In this document: in pieces, positions 7,061-14,701 of the stretch
Layout of the letters: the number at the start of each line of letters is the position of its first letter
Numbering within the stretch: the first letter of the stretch is position 1
NCBI GenBank assembly: GCA_900548465.1
Contig: URKY01000044.1
Span: 1 to 18,670 of the forward strand
Direction: 5' to 3'
Length of the DNA stretch: 18,670 nt
Origin: an uncultured Eubacterium sp.
GTDB taxonomy: Bacteria > Bacillota > Clostridia > Lachnospirales > Lachnospiraceae
Program-made: the position numbers and the translations under genes
The notes under the pieces: model-generated
Told to the model about the DNA's origin: nothing
Databases searched by the model: none
The model's input: only the letters and a program-made list of their open reading frames with translations

Positions 7061-7195
7061 ATGAATGAACTGAACATCAAACCTATCAACAATGTTGATG
7101 TAGAAGAGTCAGGTGATGCAGGTATCCAGATTTGTGTTCTTAAGTGCAAGGGCGATACATGTGATAGCTGTGACGGCATTTGCTTCATGGGCTAA
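7061..7195 (+). CDS. Cys-rich RiPP precursor peptide (44 residues)
   Basis: This small gene begins with ATG 7061, 7 to 8 bases after a near-ideal AAAGGAGG (7045-7052). The peptide starts MNELNIKPINNVDVEESGDA, an acidic leader without cysteine, and continues GIQICVLKCKGDTCDSCDGI then CFMG. Cysteines are at 25, 29, 34, 37 and 41, spaced C-x3-C-x4-C-x2-C-x3-C, all in the last 20 residues. CxxxC spacing and small or acidic residues between cysteines recall sactipeptides and ranthipeptides, whose cysteines are joined to neighbouring residues by radical SAM/SPASM enzymes. Two such enzymes follow directly. The odd cysteine number means at least one is free, or joined differently, if all links are Cys-to-acceptor pairs. 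No GG site is present; the leader may end near DAG/IQ. The exact core, crosslinks and activity are unknown, and I recognise no characterised relative. Confidence 0.85.
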   Translation: MNELNIKPINNVDVEESGDAGIQICVLKCKGDTCDSCDGICFMG

Positions 7196-7210
7196 TGCGA
7201 CAACACTAAA

Positions 7211-7260
7211 GAATGTCTTTTGAACATTCGGTTACGGGGCAAATTTTGCCCCGTAATTAT
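7211..7260 (+). terminator. Tandem hairpins: attenuator after the precursor
   Basis: A small hairpin (GAATGT 7211-7216 with ACATTC 7224-7229) is followed by a strong one: TTACGGGGCAAA (7232-7243) is exactly complementary to TTTGCCCCGTAA (7245-7256), giving about a 10-bp GC-rich stem once the tight centre opens as a loop. The trailing TTATTATA is only a moderate T-run, so partial read-through into the maturase genes is expected. This is the usual arrangement for making far more precursor than enzyme. The stem would also protect the 3' end of the short message. Confidence 0.75.
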
Positions 7261-7295
7261 TATAGCGCAAAATTTTAGAAGGAGGAATATTAATA

Positions 7296-8708
7296 ATGGA
7301 ATTTCCAATTAGTATAAATGTTAAGAGTGTTAATGTAGGAAATGATACTTTTATGTATGATGGAGATACGGGTTTTTTGACGAAATCAACAGGCTTGCTG
7401 AATGATGTTCTGGATCTTATCCCATGTTCTACGAGAGAGAAAATTGTAGATGCTTTACGAGAAAAATATGGAGAAGAAAAAGTAATCGATTGTTTGCAGA
7501 ATATTGAAACATTATATAACCAGAAAAAATTGTTTGATAGAGATAAAAAAGCGGTTATGAGATCACCGGAAGCTTATCAAAAAGATTGGGAAGATGGTAA
7601 TCTATTGGTCAACCTTTGGCTGAATGTTTCGCATGATTGTAATTTGAGATGTATTTACTGTTTTGGACATGGCGGCAGTTATGGGGGAAGCCGGGAGTTA
7701 ATGAGCGTAGATACTGCTAAAAAAAGTATTGATTATTGGTTTAAATATTTGAATAAAAATATACCAATGACAACAGTTACTTTTTTTGGCGGAGAGCCAC
7801 TTATGAACTTAGAGGTTATCAAATTTTCTATAAATTATGTTAATAAGTTATTGGAAGAGTATTACATTCGAGTTCAATATATCATTACGACAAATGGCAC
7901 CATTTTTAATGATGAAATTATTGAATTATTTATGAAAAATGACGTCCAATTTGCTATAAGTATTGACGGTGGACAGGCAATACAAGATAGAAATCGGCCA
8001 TATGCTTCAGGTAAAGGTAGCTTTGAAATTATTAAAAAGAATGTGGCTAAGCTGAGAAATTATTATGATAAAGTATCTGCCAGGATGACATTAACACATG
8101 ATGATGTTCCGTATTTGAAACAGGCTGTAATGGATTTGTGGGATATTGGTTTTACTGATGTTGTTTATGAATTTGTGACTATTGCAGATGAAAGCTTAAG
8201 CATTATGAAAGATGATGTGGAATGCTTAAGAAAACAGATTCAGGAATTGAATGAGATTACCTACCAGAACATTATAAATAAGAAACGGCAATTTTTCACA
8301 AATACACTGAAATTTGCAGGCTTTATTCATAGTAATAAACTCAAAAATGAATGTTCATTTCAGAGTCCCTATACAATAATGTTTACACCTTCTGGAGAGA
8401 TATTTAAATGCCATAGAATGATGGATGATCCTAATCATTGTGTTGGAAGTTTGAACAAAGGGATAGACTGGGATAAATTTTCAGAAAATACTAGAAAGTA
8501 TATTGATGAAACGGAATGTAAAGACTGTTGGGCCAAACGTATTTGTGGTGGAGGTTGTGCGCAGGAAAATTCCATCTATACGGGAGATGTTAGTAAACAT
8601 TATGATTTGATCTGTGAGGAAGCAAAAATGTTGGCGGAAGAAAGCCTGAAATTCTATGCAAAGATGTATTTAGAAGACGAAAAAGATTTTCATCGCATTT
8701 TCATTTAA
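7296..8708 (+). CDS. Radical SAM/SPASM peptide maturase 1
   Basis: This is a cytoplasmic iron-sulfur enzyme predicted to crosslink the Cys-rich precursor encoded 100 bases upstream. In its 470 residues, about 1-95 form an N-terminal domain (FMYDGDTGFLTKSTGLLNDV) in the position of the leader-binding domain of clostridial peptide maturases. The radical SAM core follows, with C115, C119 and C122 (DCNLRCIYC) for the SAM-binding cluster and GGEP at 165-168. The SPASM domain has C353, then G367-x4-C372, then C408-x2-C411-x5-C417-x3-C421, and C440. The full ligand set predicts three 4Fe-4S clusters. ATG 7296 has GAAGGAGG upstream. The next gene is a close paralogue 14 bases after this stop, so they are co-translated. 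Thioether formation is inferred from family and context; epimerisation or C-C linkage is not excluded. Confidence 0.93.
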   Translation: MEFPISINVKSVNVGNDTFMYDGDTGFLTKSTGLLNDVLDLIPCSTREKIVDALREKYGEEKVIDCLQNIETLYNQKKLFDRDKKAVMRSPEAYQKDWEDGNLLVNLWLNVSHDCNLRCIYCFGHGGSYGGSRELMSVDTAKKSIDYWFKYLNKNIPMTTVTFFGGEPLMNLEVIKFSINYVNKLLEEYYIRVQYIITTNGTIFNDEIIELFMKNDVQFAISIDGGQAIQDRNRPYASGKGSFEIIKKNVAKLRNYYDKVSARMTLTHDDVPYLKQAVMDLWDIGFTDVVYEFVTIADESLSIMKDDVECLRKQIQELNEITYQNIINKKRQFFTNTLKFAGFIHSNKLKNECSFQSPYTIMFTPSGEIFKCHRMMDDPNHCVGSLNKGIDWDKFSENTRKYIDETECKDCWAKRICGGGCAQENSIYTGDVSKHYDLICEEAKMLAEESLKFYAKMYLEDEKDFHRIFI

Positions 8709-8722
8709 GAGAGGTGACTGTA

Positions 8723-10174
8723 ATGGAAGTTAAACAAATGAATGATTCTTTTTTATGTGAAAATGATGGACATTATTTCTTTTATGATGCAAGTACGGGC
8801 TTTATGTCAGAAACATCTCGTGTGTTTAATGATGCAATAAGCGCTTTTTGCAAATACAATAATATAGAAGATGCAAAAAAAGAATTGTCTTTGGCGTATA
8901 ACTTTTCACAAATAGACGGCATACTTGATGAAGTAGTTGAGCTTAAAGAAAGAGGTATTATATTTAATAATAGGAAAATTCCGGTAATTCGTTGTGCTGA
9001 TATCCAGGAAGAGGAGTGGGACAAAGGAAATGTCTTAGAAAATTTGATTCTGAATATAAGCCATGAATGCAATATGAGATGTAAGTATTGTTTTGCAGAT
9101 CATGGACATTTTCAGAGTAAAGCCGCTCTTATGTCAAAAAAAATAGCAAAAGATAGCATTGATTATTGGTTTGAGCATTTGGATAAATCAAGAAAACGGA
9201 CAAGCATAACTTTTTTTGGAGGTGAGCCTTTACTAAATAAGGAAGTTTTTCTATATTCTCTCGAGTACATAGAAAGTTTGCTAGAAGGTACAGGAGTAAT
9301 TCCTACATATGCAATTACAACAAATGGTACACTTATAAATGATGAGTTGATCCAGATATTCTTGAAATATAAGATGCAGCCAGATATAAGTGTAGACGGA
9401 GGAATGTATATACAAAATAAAAATCGTCCATTAAGAACAGGAAACGGCTCATATAACATGGTTGTAGAGAGTGCAAAAAAATTAAGAAATCATTATGACA
9501 GATTAGTAGCTAAGATTACCTTGATTCATGAAGATGTTGATAAATTGAAACAGTCTGTTTGTGATTTATGGGATGCTGGATTTACAGATGTTGTATATAT
9601 TTTTGCTTTAACAAATGATGAAAAAATGACAATCGCATATCAGGATATTGCTGAACTAAGAAAACAATTATTTGATTTAGCAGATCTCATGTATGAGAAC
9701 TTGATATATGGCAGACCGGGAAGAATAATCAACTTCATTGACATAGGATATCGGCTTCATAATAATTTCGTCAAAAATGAATGCTCCTTCCTTAACCCGT
9801 TCACAATTCATGTTACTCCGGAAGGTGAAATTTATAAATGTGGAAAGATGGTTGGCATGAAGGATTTTTGTATGGGAGACATTTATTCGGGGGTACAATG
9901 GCAAAAATTTATTGCTAAACCTAAGAAATATTTAATGGACAACGCAGAATGTCGGTCTTGTTGGGCGAAAAGGATTTGCAGTGGGGGATGTGCATATGCC
10001 AATCAAATATATAACAGAGATATTGATGTGGCGAATCCCTTAGTTTGTGAGGAAAAAAAGGTACAGATTGAAGCAGCGATTTATCTTTATACAAAACTTT
10101 ACCTTAATAACAAAGACATTTTTGAAAAGTTGTACAATGAGCCATTGAAAGGACCGTGCATTAAGGAAAGATGA
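8723..10174 (+). CDS. Radical SAM/SPASM peptide maturase 2
   Basis: This is a paralogue of the preceding enzyme, sharing its whole plan and many identical stretches (DSIDYWF, TFFGGEPL, ITTNGT, AECRSCWAKRICSGGCA against TECKDCWAKRICGGGCA). In 483 residues, an N-terminal domain of about 95 residues (YFFYDASTGFMSETSRVFND) precedes C116, C120 and C123 (ECNMRCKYC) and GGEP near 166-169. SPASM cysteines are C354, C373 (G-x4-C), C410-x2-C413-x5-C419-x3-C423 and C442. ATG 8723 is chosen because GAGAGGTGA ends six bases upstream; an in-frame GTG at 8714 overlaps that site. Two full maturases suggest either a heterodimer or two different modifications on one precursor. A large inverted repeat (10182-10252) follows the stop. 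Confidence 0.93.
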   Translation: MEVKQMNDSFLCENDGHYFFYDASTGFMSETSRVFNDAISAFCKYNNIEDAKKELSLAYNFSQIDGILDEVVELKERGIIFNNRKIPVIRCADIQEEEWDKGNVLENLILNISHECNMRCKYCFADHGHFQSKAALMSKKIAKDSIDYWFEHLDKSRKRTSITFFGGEPLLNKEVFLYSLEYIESLLEGTGVIPTYAITTNGTLINDELIQIFLKYKMQPDISVDGGMYIQNKNRPLRTGNGSYNMVVESAKKLRNHYDRLVAKITLIHEDVDKLKQSVCDLWDAGFTDVVYIFALTNDEKMTIAYQDIAELRKQLFDLADLMYENLIYGRPGRIINFIDIGYRLHNNFVKNECSFLNPFTIHVTPEGEIYKCGKMVGMKDFCMGDIYSGVQWQKFIAKPKKYLMDNAECRSCWAKRICSGGCAYANQIYNRDIDVANPLVCEEKKVQIEAAIYLYTKLYLNNKDIFEKLYNEPLKGPCIKER

Positions 10175-10181
10175 AATGAGG

Positions 10182-10252
10182 AATAAACGATAATTTATCC
10201 TATCCCTATTTGGGATGCATATTAGTTGTGTTAGGGATTATTATCGTTTATT
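10182..10252. repeat. Long stem-loop between maturase 2 and the exporter
   Basis: AATAAACGATAAT (10182-10194) is the perfect reverse complement of ATTATCGTTTATT (10240-10252). Inside it, ATCCCTA (10202-10208) pairs with TAGGGAT (10232-10238), with an alternative local hairpin ATCCC/GGGAT at 10202-10215. The 13-bp AT-rich outer stem has no clean T-run, so it looks more like an mRNA processing, stability or pausing structure within the operon than a strong terminator. It could also be a protein-binding site. Confidence 0.65.
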
Positions 10253-10283
10253 TATTATCTGGTAGAGAAGGGAATACTGTGCT

Positions 10284-11981
10284 GTGAAAAAATATTTTAT
10301 TTTCAATAAGGGTATATTCATAATTTCAATTTTTGCTACTTTTATTTCATCTTGTTTAGATGTCGGAGTAGCTTTTGTATTACAATTTATCATAAATGCA
10401 TCAACCGCTGGAGACATCAACAATTTATTGAGTATTGGATTGAGATGTTTGATTTTCATGATAGTATATGCTGTAGCAAAATGCTTTAATACCGTGATTG
10501 TACGAAAATGTATAAGAAATATCATGGTGCAACTTAAACGGGATTTGTTTATTGGGCTTATTTCAAATAATGCGAGAAAGTTTAGATCAAAGAATGTAGC
10601 AGAGTATATATCGAACATTACTAATGATTCTAACATTATAGAAAAAGAATATTTAGAGAGTATTTTTTCATTGCTTACGATAATATTTAATTTTGTTTTG
10701 GGATGTATTAGTATTACCTTTCTTAATGGAAGTTTGTTTGTTATATCAATAGGAATAGGGATAATTGTATTGATAGTACCGATTGTGTTTGGTAAAAAAC
10801 TTAAGATTCTTAAAGAAGAGTATTCAAAATGTTTGAGTACATTTACTGTAAAGATCAAGGATATATTTTCGGGAATTGAAATTATAAAAAGTTTTAATCT
10901 TGAGAAAAAAGTTATTATTGAATTCGATAATTCAAATATAAAGGCCGAAGACACAAAGTATAGAACATATAGATTTAATGCCTATTTGTCAGCGGTGTCT
11001 ACATCTATAAATTATTTTACAATTTGTGTGATTTTGGTAATAGTTGGGATTCAGGTTATACAAAACAAATTAACTATTGGTGCAGCAATCGCAGCAATGC
11101 AGTTGCTAGACTATATTATAAGTCCTATTAATACTATAGGGATTTATGTAAATAAGATAAGAACAAATACACCAATTATAAATAAACTAACCAGCGTAGA
11201 TGGAAGTGAAAAACAAATAGATGCAGAGTCAATAGATAATGTTTATGATGAGATATGCTTGCATGATGTTTGTTATTCGTATACTGGAAAGACTAATGCA
11301 ATAAATGGGTTGGACTTTAGATTTGAAAAGAATAAAAAGTATGTCATAGTTGGAAATAGTGGTGGAGGGAAGTCTACATTATTGCAACTTATAAGTGGCA
11401 GTTTAGAAGATTATAGTGGAAGTATAACTATTGATGGAAGAGAAATAAATACAATAGAACCAAAGTCATTAAATAAATTAGTCTCTATGATTCATCAAAA
11501 TGTGTTTCTGTTTGATGATACGATTAAAAATAATATCACATTATTTGATGATAGTATTAGCGAAGCCGATATTGAAAAAGTTATAAGAACAGTAGGCTTG
11601 GAAGACTTAATACGTAGAATTGGCTTGGATGGAAGTGGAGGAGAAAATGGAGAATTTCTCTCTGGCGGAGAAAAGCAGAGGATAGCAATAGCGAGGGCAC
11701 TTATAAAAAATACAAAGATTTTATTACTTGATGAAGCAACCTCTGCATTGGATATGGAAAATTCTTTTTATATTGAGAATATGCTTTTGGAAATACCTGA
11801 GTTAACGCTAATTGTTGTAACACATAAATTTATTATGGATAATTTGAAAAAATATGATTGTATTCTGGCAATCCAGGACGGAAAGCTAAATGAAGTTGGA
11901 ACATTTGAAGAGTTAATAAAAAGAAAAGGGTACTTTTATAGTCTGTTTAGTATAATGTATGGAGGTGATCAGCATGGATAA
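10284..11981 (+). CDS. Peptide exporter ABC protein without protease domain
   Basis: This is a half-transporter (565 residues) that would act as a homodimer in the inner membrane to export the modified peptide. Residues about 1-300 form the exporter membrane domain, with helices around 11-33, 48-68, 125-148, 150-170, 243-260 and 263-283. The ATPase domain has Walker A GNSGGGKST (357-365), Q-loop in SMIHQNVFLF, signature LSGGEKQ (459-465), Walker B ILLLDE with E484, and switch H514. The N-terminus begins directly with a membrane segment, so there is no C39 leader peptidase such as bacteriocin exporters carry. Leader removal must be done by another protein, probably the M16 peptidase whose gene overlaps this stop by eight bases. 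GTG 10284 is used, with AAGGGA about ten bases upstream. The gene is very AT-rich. Confidence 0.92.
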   Translation: MKKYFIFNKGIFIISIFATFISSCLDVGVAFVLQFIINASTAGDINNLLSIGLRCLIFMIVYAVAKCFNTVIVRKCIRNIMVQLKRDLFIGLISNNARKFRSKNVAEYISNITNDSNIIEKEYLESIFSLLTIIFNFVLGCISITFLNGSLFVISIGIGIIVLIVPIVFGKKLKILKEEYSKCLSTFTVKIKDIFSGIEIIKSFNLEKKVIIEFDNSNIKAEDTKYRTYRFNAYLSAVSTSINYFTICVILVIVGIQVIQNKLTIGAAIAAMQLLDYIISPINTIGIYVNKIRTNTPIINKLTSVDGSEKQIDAESIDNVYDEICLHDVCYSYTGKTNAINGLDFRFEKNKKYVIVGNSGGGKSTLLQLISGSLEDYSGSITIDGREINTIEPKSLNKLVSMIHQNVFLFDDTIKNNITLFDDSISEADIEKVIRTVGLEDLIRRIGLDGSGGENGEFLSGGEKQRIAIARALIKNTKILLLDEATSALDMENSFYIENMLLEIPELTLIVVTHKFIMDNLKKYDCILAIQDGKLNEVGTFEELIKRKGYFYSLFSIMYGGDQHG

Positions 11982-14685
11982 GACATGGACCATCATTAAT
12001 ACTGCGGTTTGTATTAGTGGTGAAATTATATATAATGTACGACACGTATCGAGTAGTCTGAAATTGTTATATATAAAAAAGACAGGAGATGGCGAGTCAA
12101 GTTTTTCTTTAAACATAAAAACACCTGTGTATAGTAATAGGGGTACAAGTCATGTGTTGGAGCATTGTATAGGAAACGATATTTTAAGTGATCCGATTAC
12201 CTGGAATTATATTGAGAGTTCAATCTGTAATTATAATTTCTATACATTATTAGATAGAACGGTATTTGAATGCAGATGTAAAGATAAAATAATATCTGAT
12301 TTTTTATTAGAAAGGACTTTATATTGCGTTTATCAGCCTAGTGTATATAATAGACCAAATATTTTTTATATAGAGGCGTGTAGAAAAGAAATTAACGAGA
12401 ATAACCAAGTTAATGGTGTTGTTTTTAATGAGATGAATCAGACATTGAACAGACCAGATATGTTGTTAAATAGAGTAATTCCTTTTTCGTTGGGAGTAAG
12501 CAGTTATATTGCAGGTGGGACCCCTGATGAAATTAGTAAACTGTCACTTGAAGAGACATTAAATTATCATAGAAAATATTATCGACTTTCTAATAGTTAT
12601 TTAGTGGTTTCTGCAAATGAGGAGTTAGAAACGTATTTGGAAGGAATAGAAAGAATTATATCGAAATTTAATTTGAGTATTATTAAAGAGTATGTGGATT
12701 TTAAACCAGAAGATGCTGGCTTAGGAATAGGTGAAAAAAGGATGTTTTGGCAGGGGATAAATGTAGTGAAAATTCCTTTGTGCAGTTTAAAAAATAGATA
12801 TATGTTTTCTGTGAATTTTTTACTAGATAAGCCAGATACAATACAAAAATATCTATTGTATAATAGCTTGAATAATATTGTTTTTCATAAAAAATTGAAG
12901 GCCTACGATGGGATGGGGAAAATCATTTTAAATACTGGGATTGAGCGTCCATACATAGGTTTTGCCTTGGCTTTATGTCAAAACGAAGATATTGTTACGT
13001 TTTATGATGATTTAATGAAAATTCTTAGCAATATGGATGAACAGCAATCATTTTATAAATCTTTGAATGGAGCTGAATGGGGGATAGATGTATGGGAGAG
13101 ATGGTTAGCAGAGATATTTATATATGATATGGATTTAGGAAAATTCATAGATAGCTTGAATTTCAATAAAGAGGTTCTATGTCAAAATACAAATTTTTTA
13201 CAAGGGAAGTGCAGTATTGCATTAATTACGCCAGAAAAAAATATTGTATCTAAGGGGAATAAAGATATTTTTGCTAAAAATTCATTGCCTCCAATAAAAA
13301 GTGAAAATAGAGTCGCTGAGATACATAATACATTATGCAGCGACAATAAAAGTTTCATTGAGCAGGCAAAAAGAATATGGATGGGTGAAAAAATAGAACT
13401 ATGTTACAAAAATAAAGATTTGCGGTTATATCCGAATGACAAGCATGATGGATTTACATATTTATATTTTTATTATGATGTTAATTCTCTAATTAACAGT
13501 AATAGCGATATTTCAAAATTGCATTTTGCAGTAAAAGCTATATTGAAAATGGCCTTAGAAACTAAAGAATATGGTTATATCAAGAATAGTGGTGGCATTT
13601 TTAATATGCATATTATAGGGTGTGAGAATAATTTTAATCCGGATAATGTGAAAGTAAAATTACTTCTTGTAGGGAAAATCTTAAGTGGAAATGAGATTAA
13701 GCTGCTTAATTTTATCAAAAATATTTTTACACATAAAACTAATGTTGAAAATGCGATAATAGATGTTCTAAATACGCACTATAGAGCGCTGGAGAGACAG
13801 ATTTATTCTGAACCAGATACTTTGTTAAGAAGACGGTTTAAAGCAACATGCTCTATGTCTGGTCTTATTGAAGAGGCTACTTTGGGAATATTTATGTATG
13901 AAACTATTGGTAGTGAGAAGAAATTGGTTGAATATATAGGCGATAAAATAGAGCATTTCTGTGATATTTTTTCTTTGCCGGCGCAATTGAGTGTATATTC
14001 GGATTCAAAAATAGAAAATGAGATAATGAGTTTTCTTAGCGAGCCAGATCATTTTCCTAAACCATGTGATAATTTAAAAAATTTAGCATTATTAGACAAA
14101 AGAGAAGGATTTTCCATTCCCTTACCTAATCAATATATAGCTATTGGAGCCAATTATAAACGGTTGGGATACGCTGATACTGGACTTGTTGTTCTGTTTT
14201 CATATTTGATAAATGTTGAATACTTTAGAAAAAGATTACGATTTGAAACAGGAGCTTATAGTTCTTTTATGCGTCATTATGCTGATGGAACATTGCTTTT
14301 TGAATCTATCAATGATCCTGGATTGGAAGTATTTATAGAAAGAATTAAAGAATTACCTGCGTTTTTAAATTCGTTAGTGATTCGGGAAGAGGATATTGAT
14401 AGTCTTAAAAGGGAGGCAGTGAAAAAATATCTGAAAGATTTTGTACTAAATAATTCATGTGACAATAAGACGATCAAATATCTGAAGAATGTAACCTGGA
14501 GCTATATTGAAAAACAGATTAATACAATTATGGCTGCTACAAAGAAAGATTTTGATTGTTTTGTTAGTCAGATAGAATGTGTTATAAATCAAAACTGTCT
14601 TTGTGTTTTGGGAAATGAAAGAATATTGAAAAGCAAAGAAGATATCTTTTCTATAATGGAGCGGTTGCCGATAGATTTAGTTTAG
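11974..14685 (+). CDS. M16-family (PreP-like) zinc peptidase of the RiPP locus
   Basis: This is a predicted cytoplasmic zinc peptidase that would remove or degrade the precursor leader. The inverted zinc motif HVLEH gives H60, E63 and H64, and the third ligand is E153 in VNGVVFNEMNQ, as in presequence protease. The C-terminal half retains the paired Arg/Tyr motif of the family (R756 and Y762 in LRFETGAYSS). At 903 residues it has the single-chain two-halved M16C architecture, slightly shorter than typical PreP. ATG 11974 is chosen because GGAGGTGATC (11961-11970) lies just upstream; an in-frame ATG 11959 precedes that site. The start overlaps the exporter stop. Subtilosin uses M16 peptidases (AlbE/AlbF) with an exporter and a radical SAM enzyme, which supports the role. 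Sample 13441-13500 has only 12 G+C of 60, so the gene is extremely AT-rich. Confidence 0.88.
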   Translation: MDKTWTIINTAVCISGEIIYNVRHVSSSLKLLYIKKTGDGESSFSLNIKTPVYSNRGTSHVLEHCIGNDILSDPITWNYIESSICNYNFYTLLDRTVFECRCKDKIISDFLLERTLYCVYQPSVYNRPNIFYIEACRKEINENNQVNGVVFNEMNQTLNRPDMLLNRVIPFSLGVSSYIAGGTPDEISKLSLEETLNYHRKYYRLSNSYLVVSANEELETYLEGIERIISKFNLSIIKEYVDFKPEDAGLGIGEKRMFWQGINVVKIPLCSLKNRYMFSVNFLLDKPDTIQKYLLYNSLNNIVFHKKLKAYDGMGKIILNTGIERPYIGFALALCQNEDIVTFYDDLMKILSNMDEQQSFYKSLNGAEWGIDVWERWLAEIFIYDMDLGKFIDSLNFNKEVLCQNTNFLQGKCSIALITPEKNIVSKGNKDIFAKNSLPPIKSENRVAEIHNTLCSDNKSFIEQAKRIWMGEKIELCYKNKDLRLYPNDKHDGFTYLYFYYDVNSLINSNSDISKLHFAVKAILKMALETKEYGYIKNSGGIFNMHIIGCENNFNPDNVKVKLLLVGKILSGNEIKLLNFIKNIFTHKTNVENAIIDVLNTHYRALERQIYSEPDTLLRRRFKATCSMSGLIEEATLGIFMYETIGSEKKLVEYIGDKIEHFCDIFSLPAQLSVYSDSKIENEIMSFLSEPDHFPKPCDNLKNLALLDKREGFSIPLPNQYIAIGANYKRLGYADTGLVVLFSYLINVEYFRKRLRFETGAYSSFMRHYADGTLLFESINDPGLEVFIERIKELPAFLNSLVIREEDIDSLKREAVKKYLKDFVLNNSCDNKTIKYLKNVTWSYIEKQINTIMAATKKDFDCFVSQIECVINQNCLCVLGNERILKSKEDIFSIMERLPIDLV

Positions 14686-14701
14686 AATTGGAGGGAAATT
14701 T

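Noticed and set aside
6879..7064. A 61-codon GTG-initiated open frame with hydrophobic stretches ending in ATGA over the precursor start.
   Set aside because: It starts at GTG with a poor ribosome site, spans the candidate promoter, hairpin and precursor ribosome site, and resembles no protein. The four-base overlap with the precursor is most likely coincidence.
10241..10954. A 237-codon reverse-strand open frame opposite the exporter.
   Set aside because: It is the antisense shadow of the exporter's membrane domain; the forward product has complete ABC motifs. The other reverse frames have the same explanation.
11959..11973. ATG 11959 as start of the M16 peptidase.
   Set aside because: The near-perfect GGAGGTGATC lies after it and points to ATG 11974.
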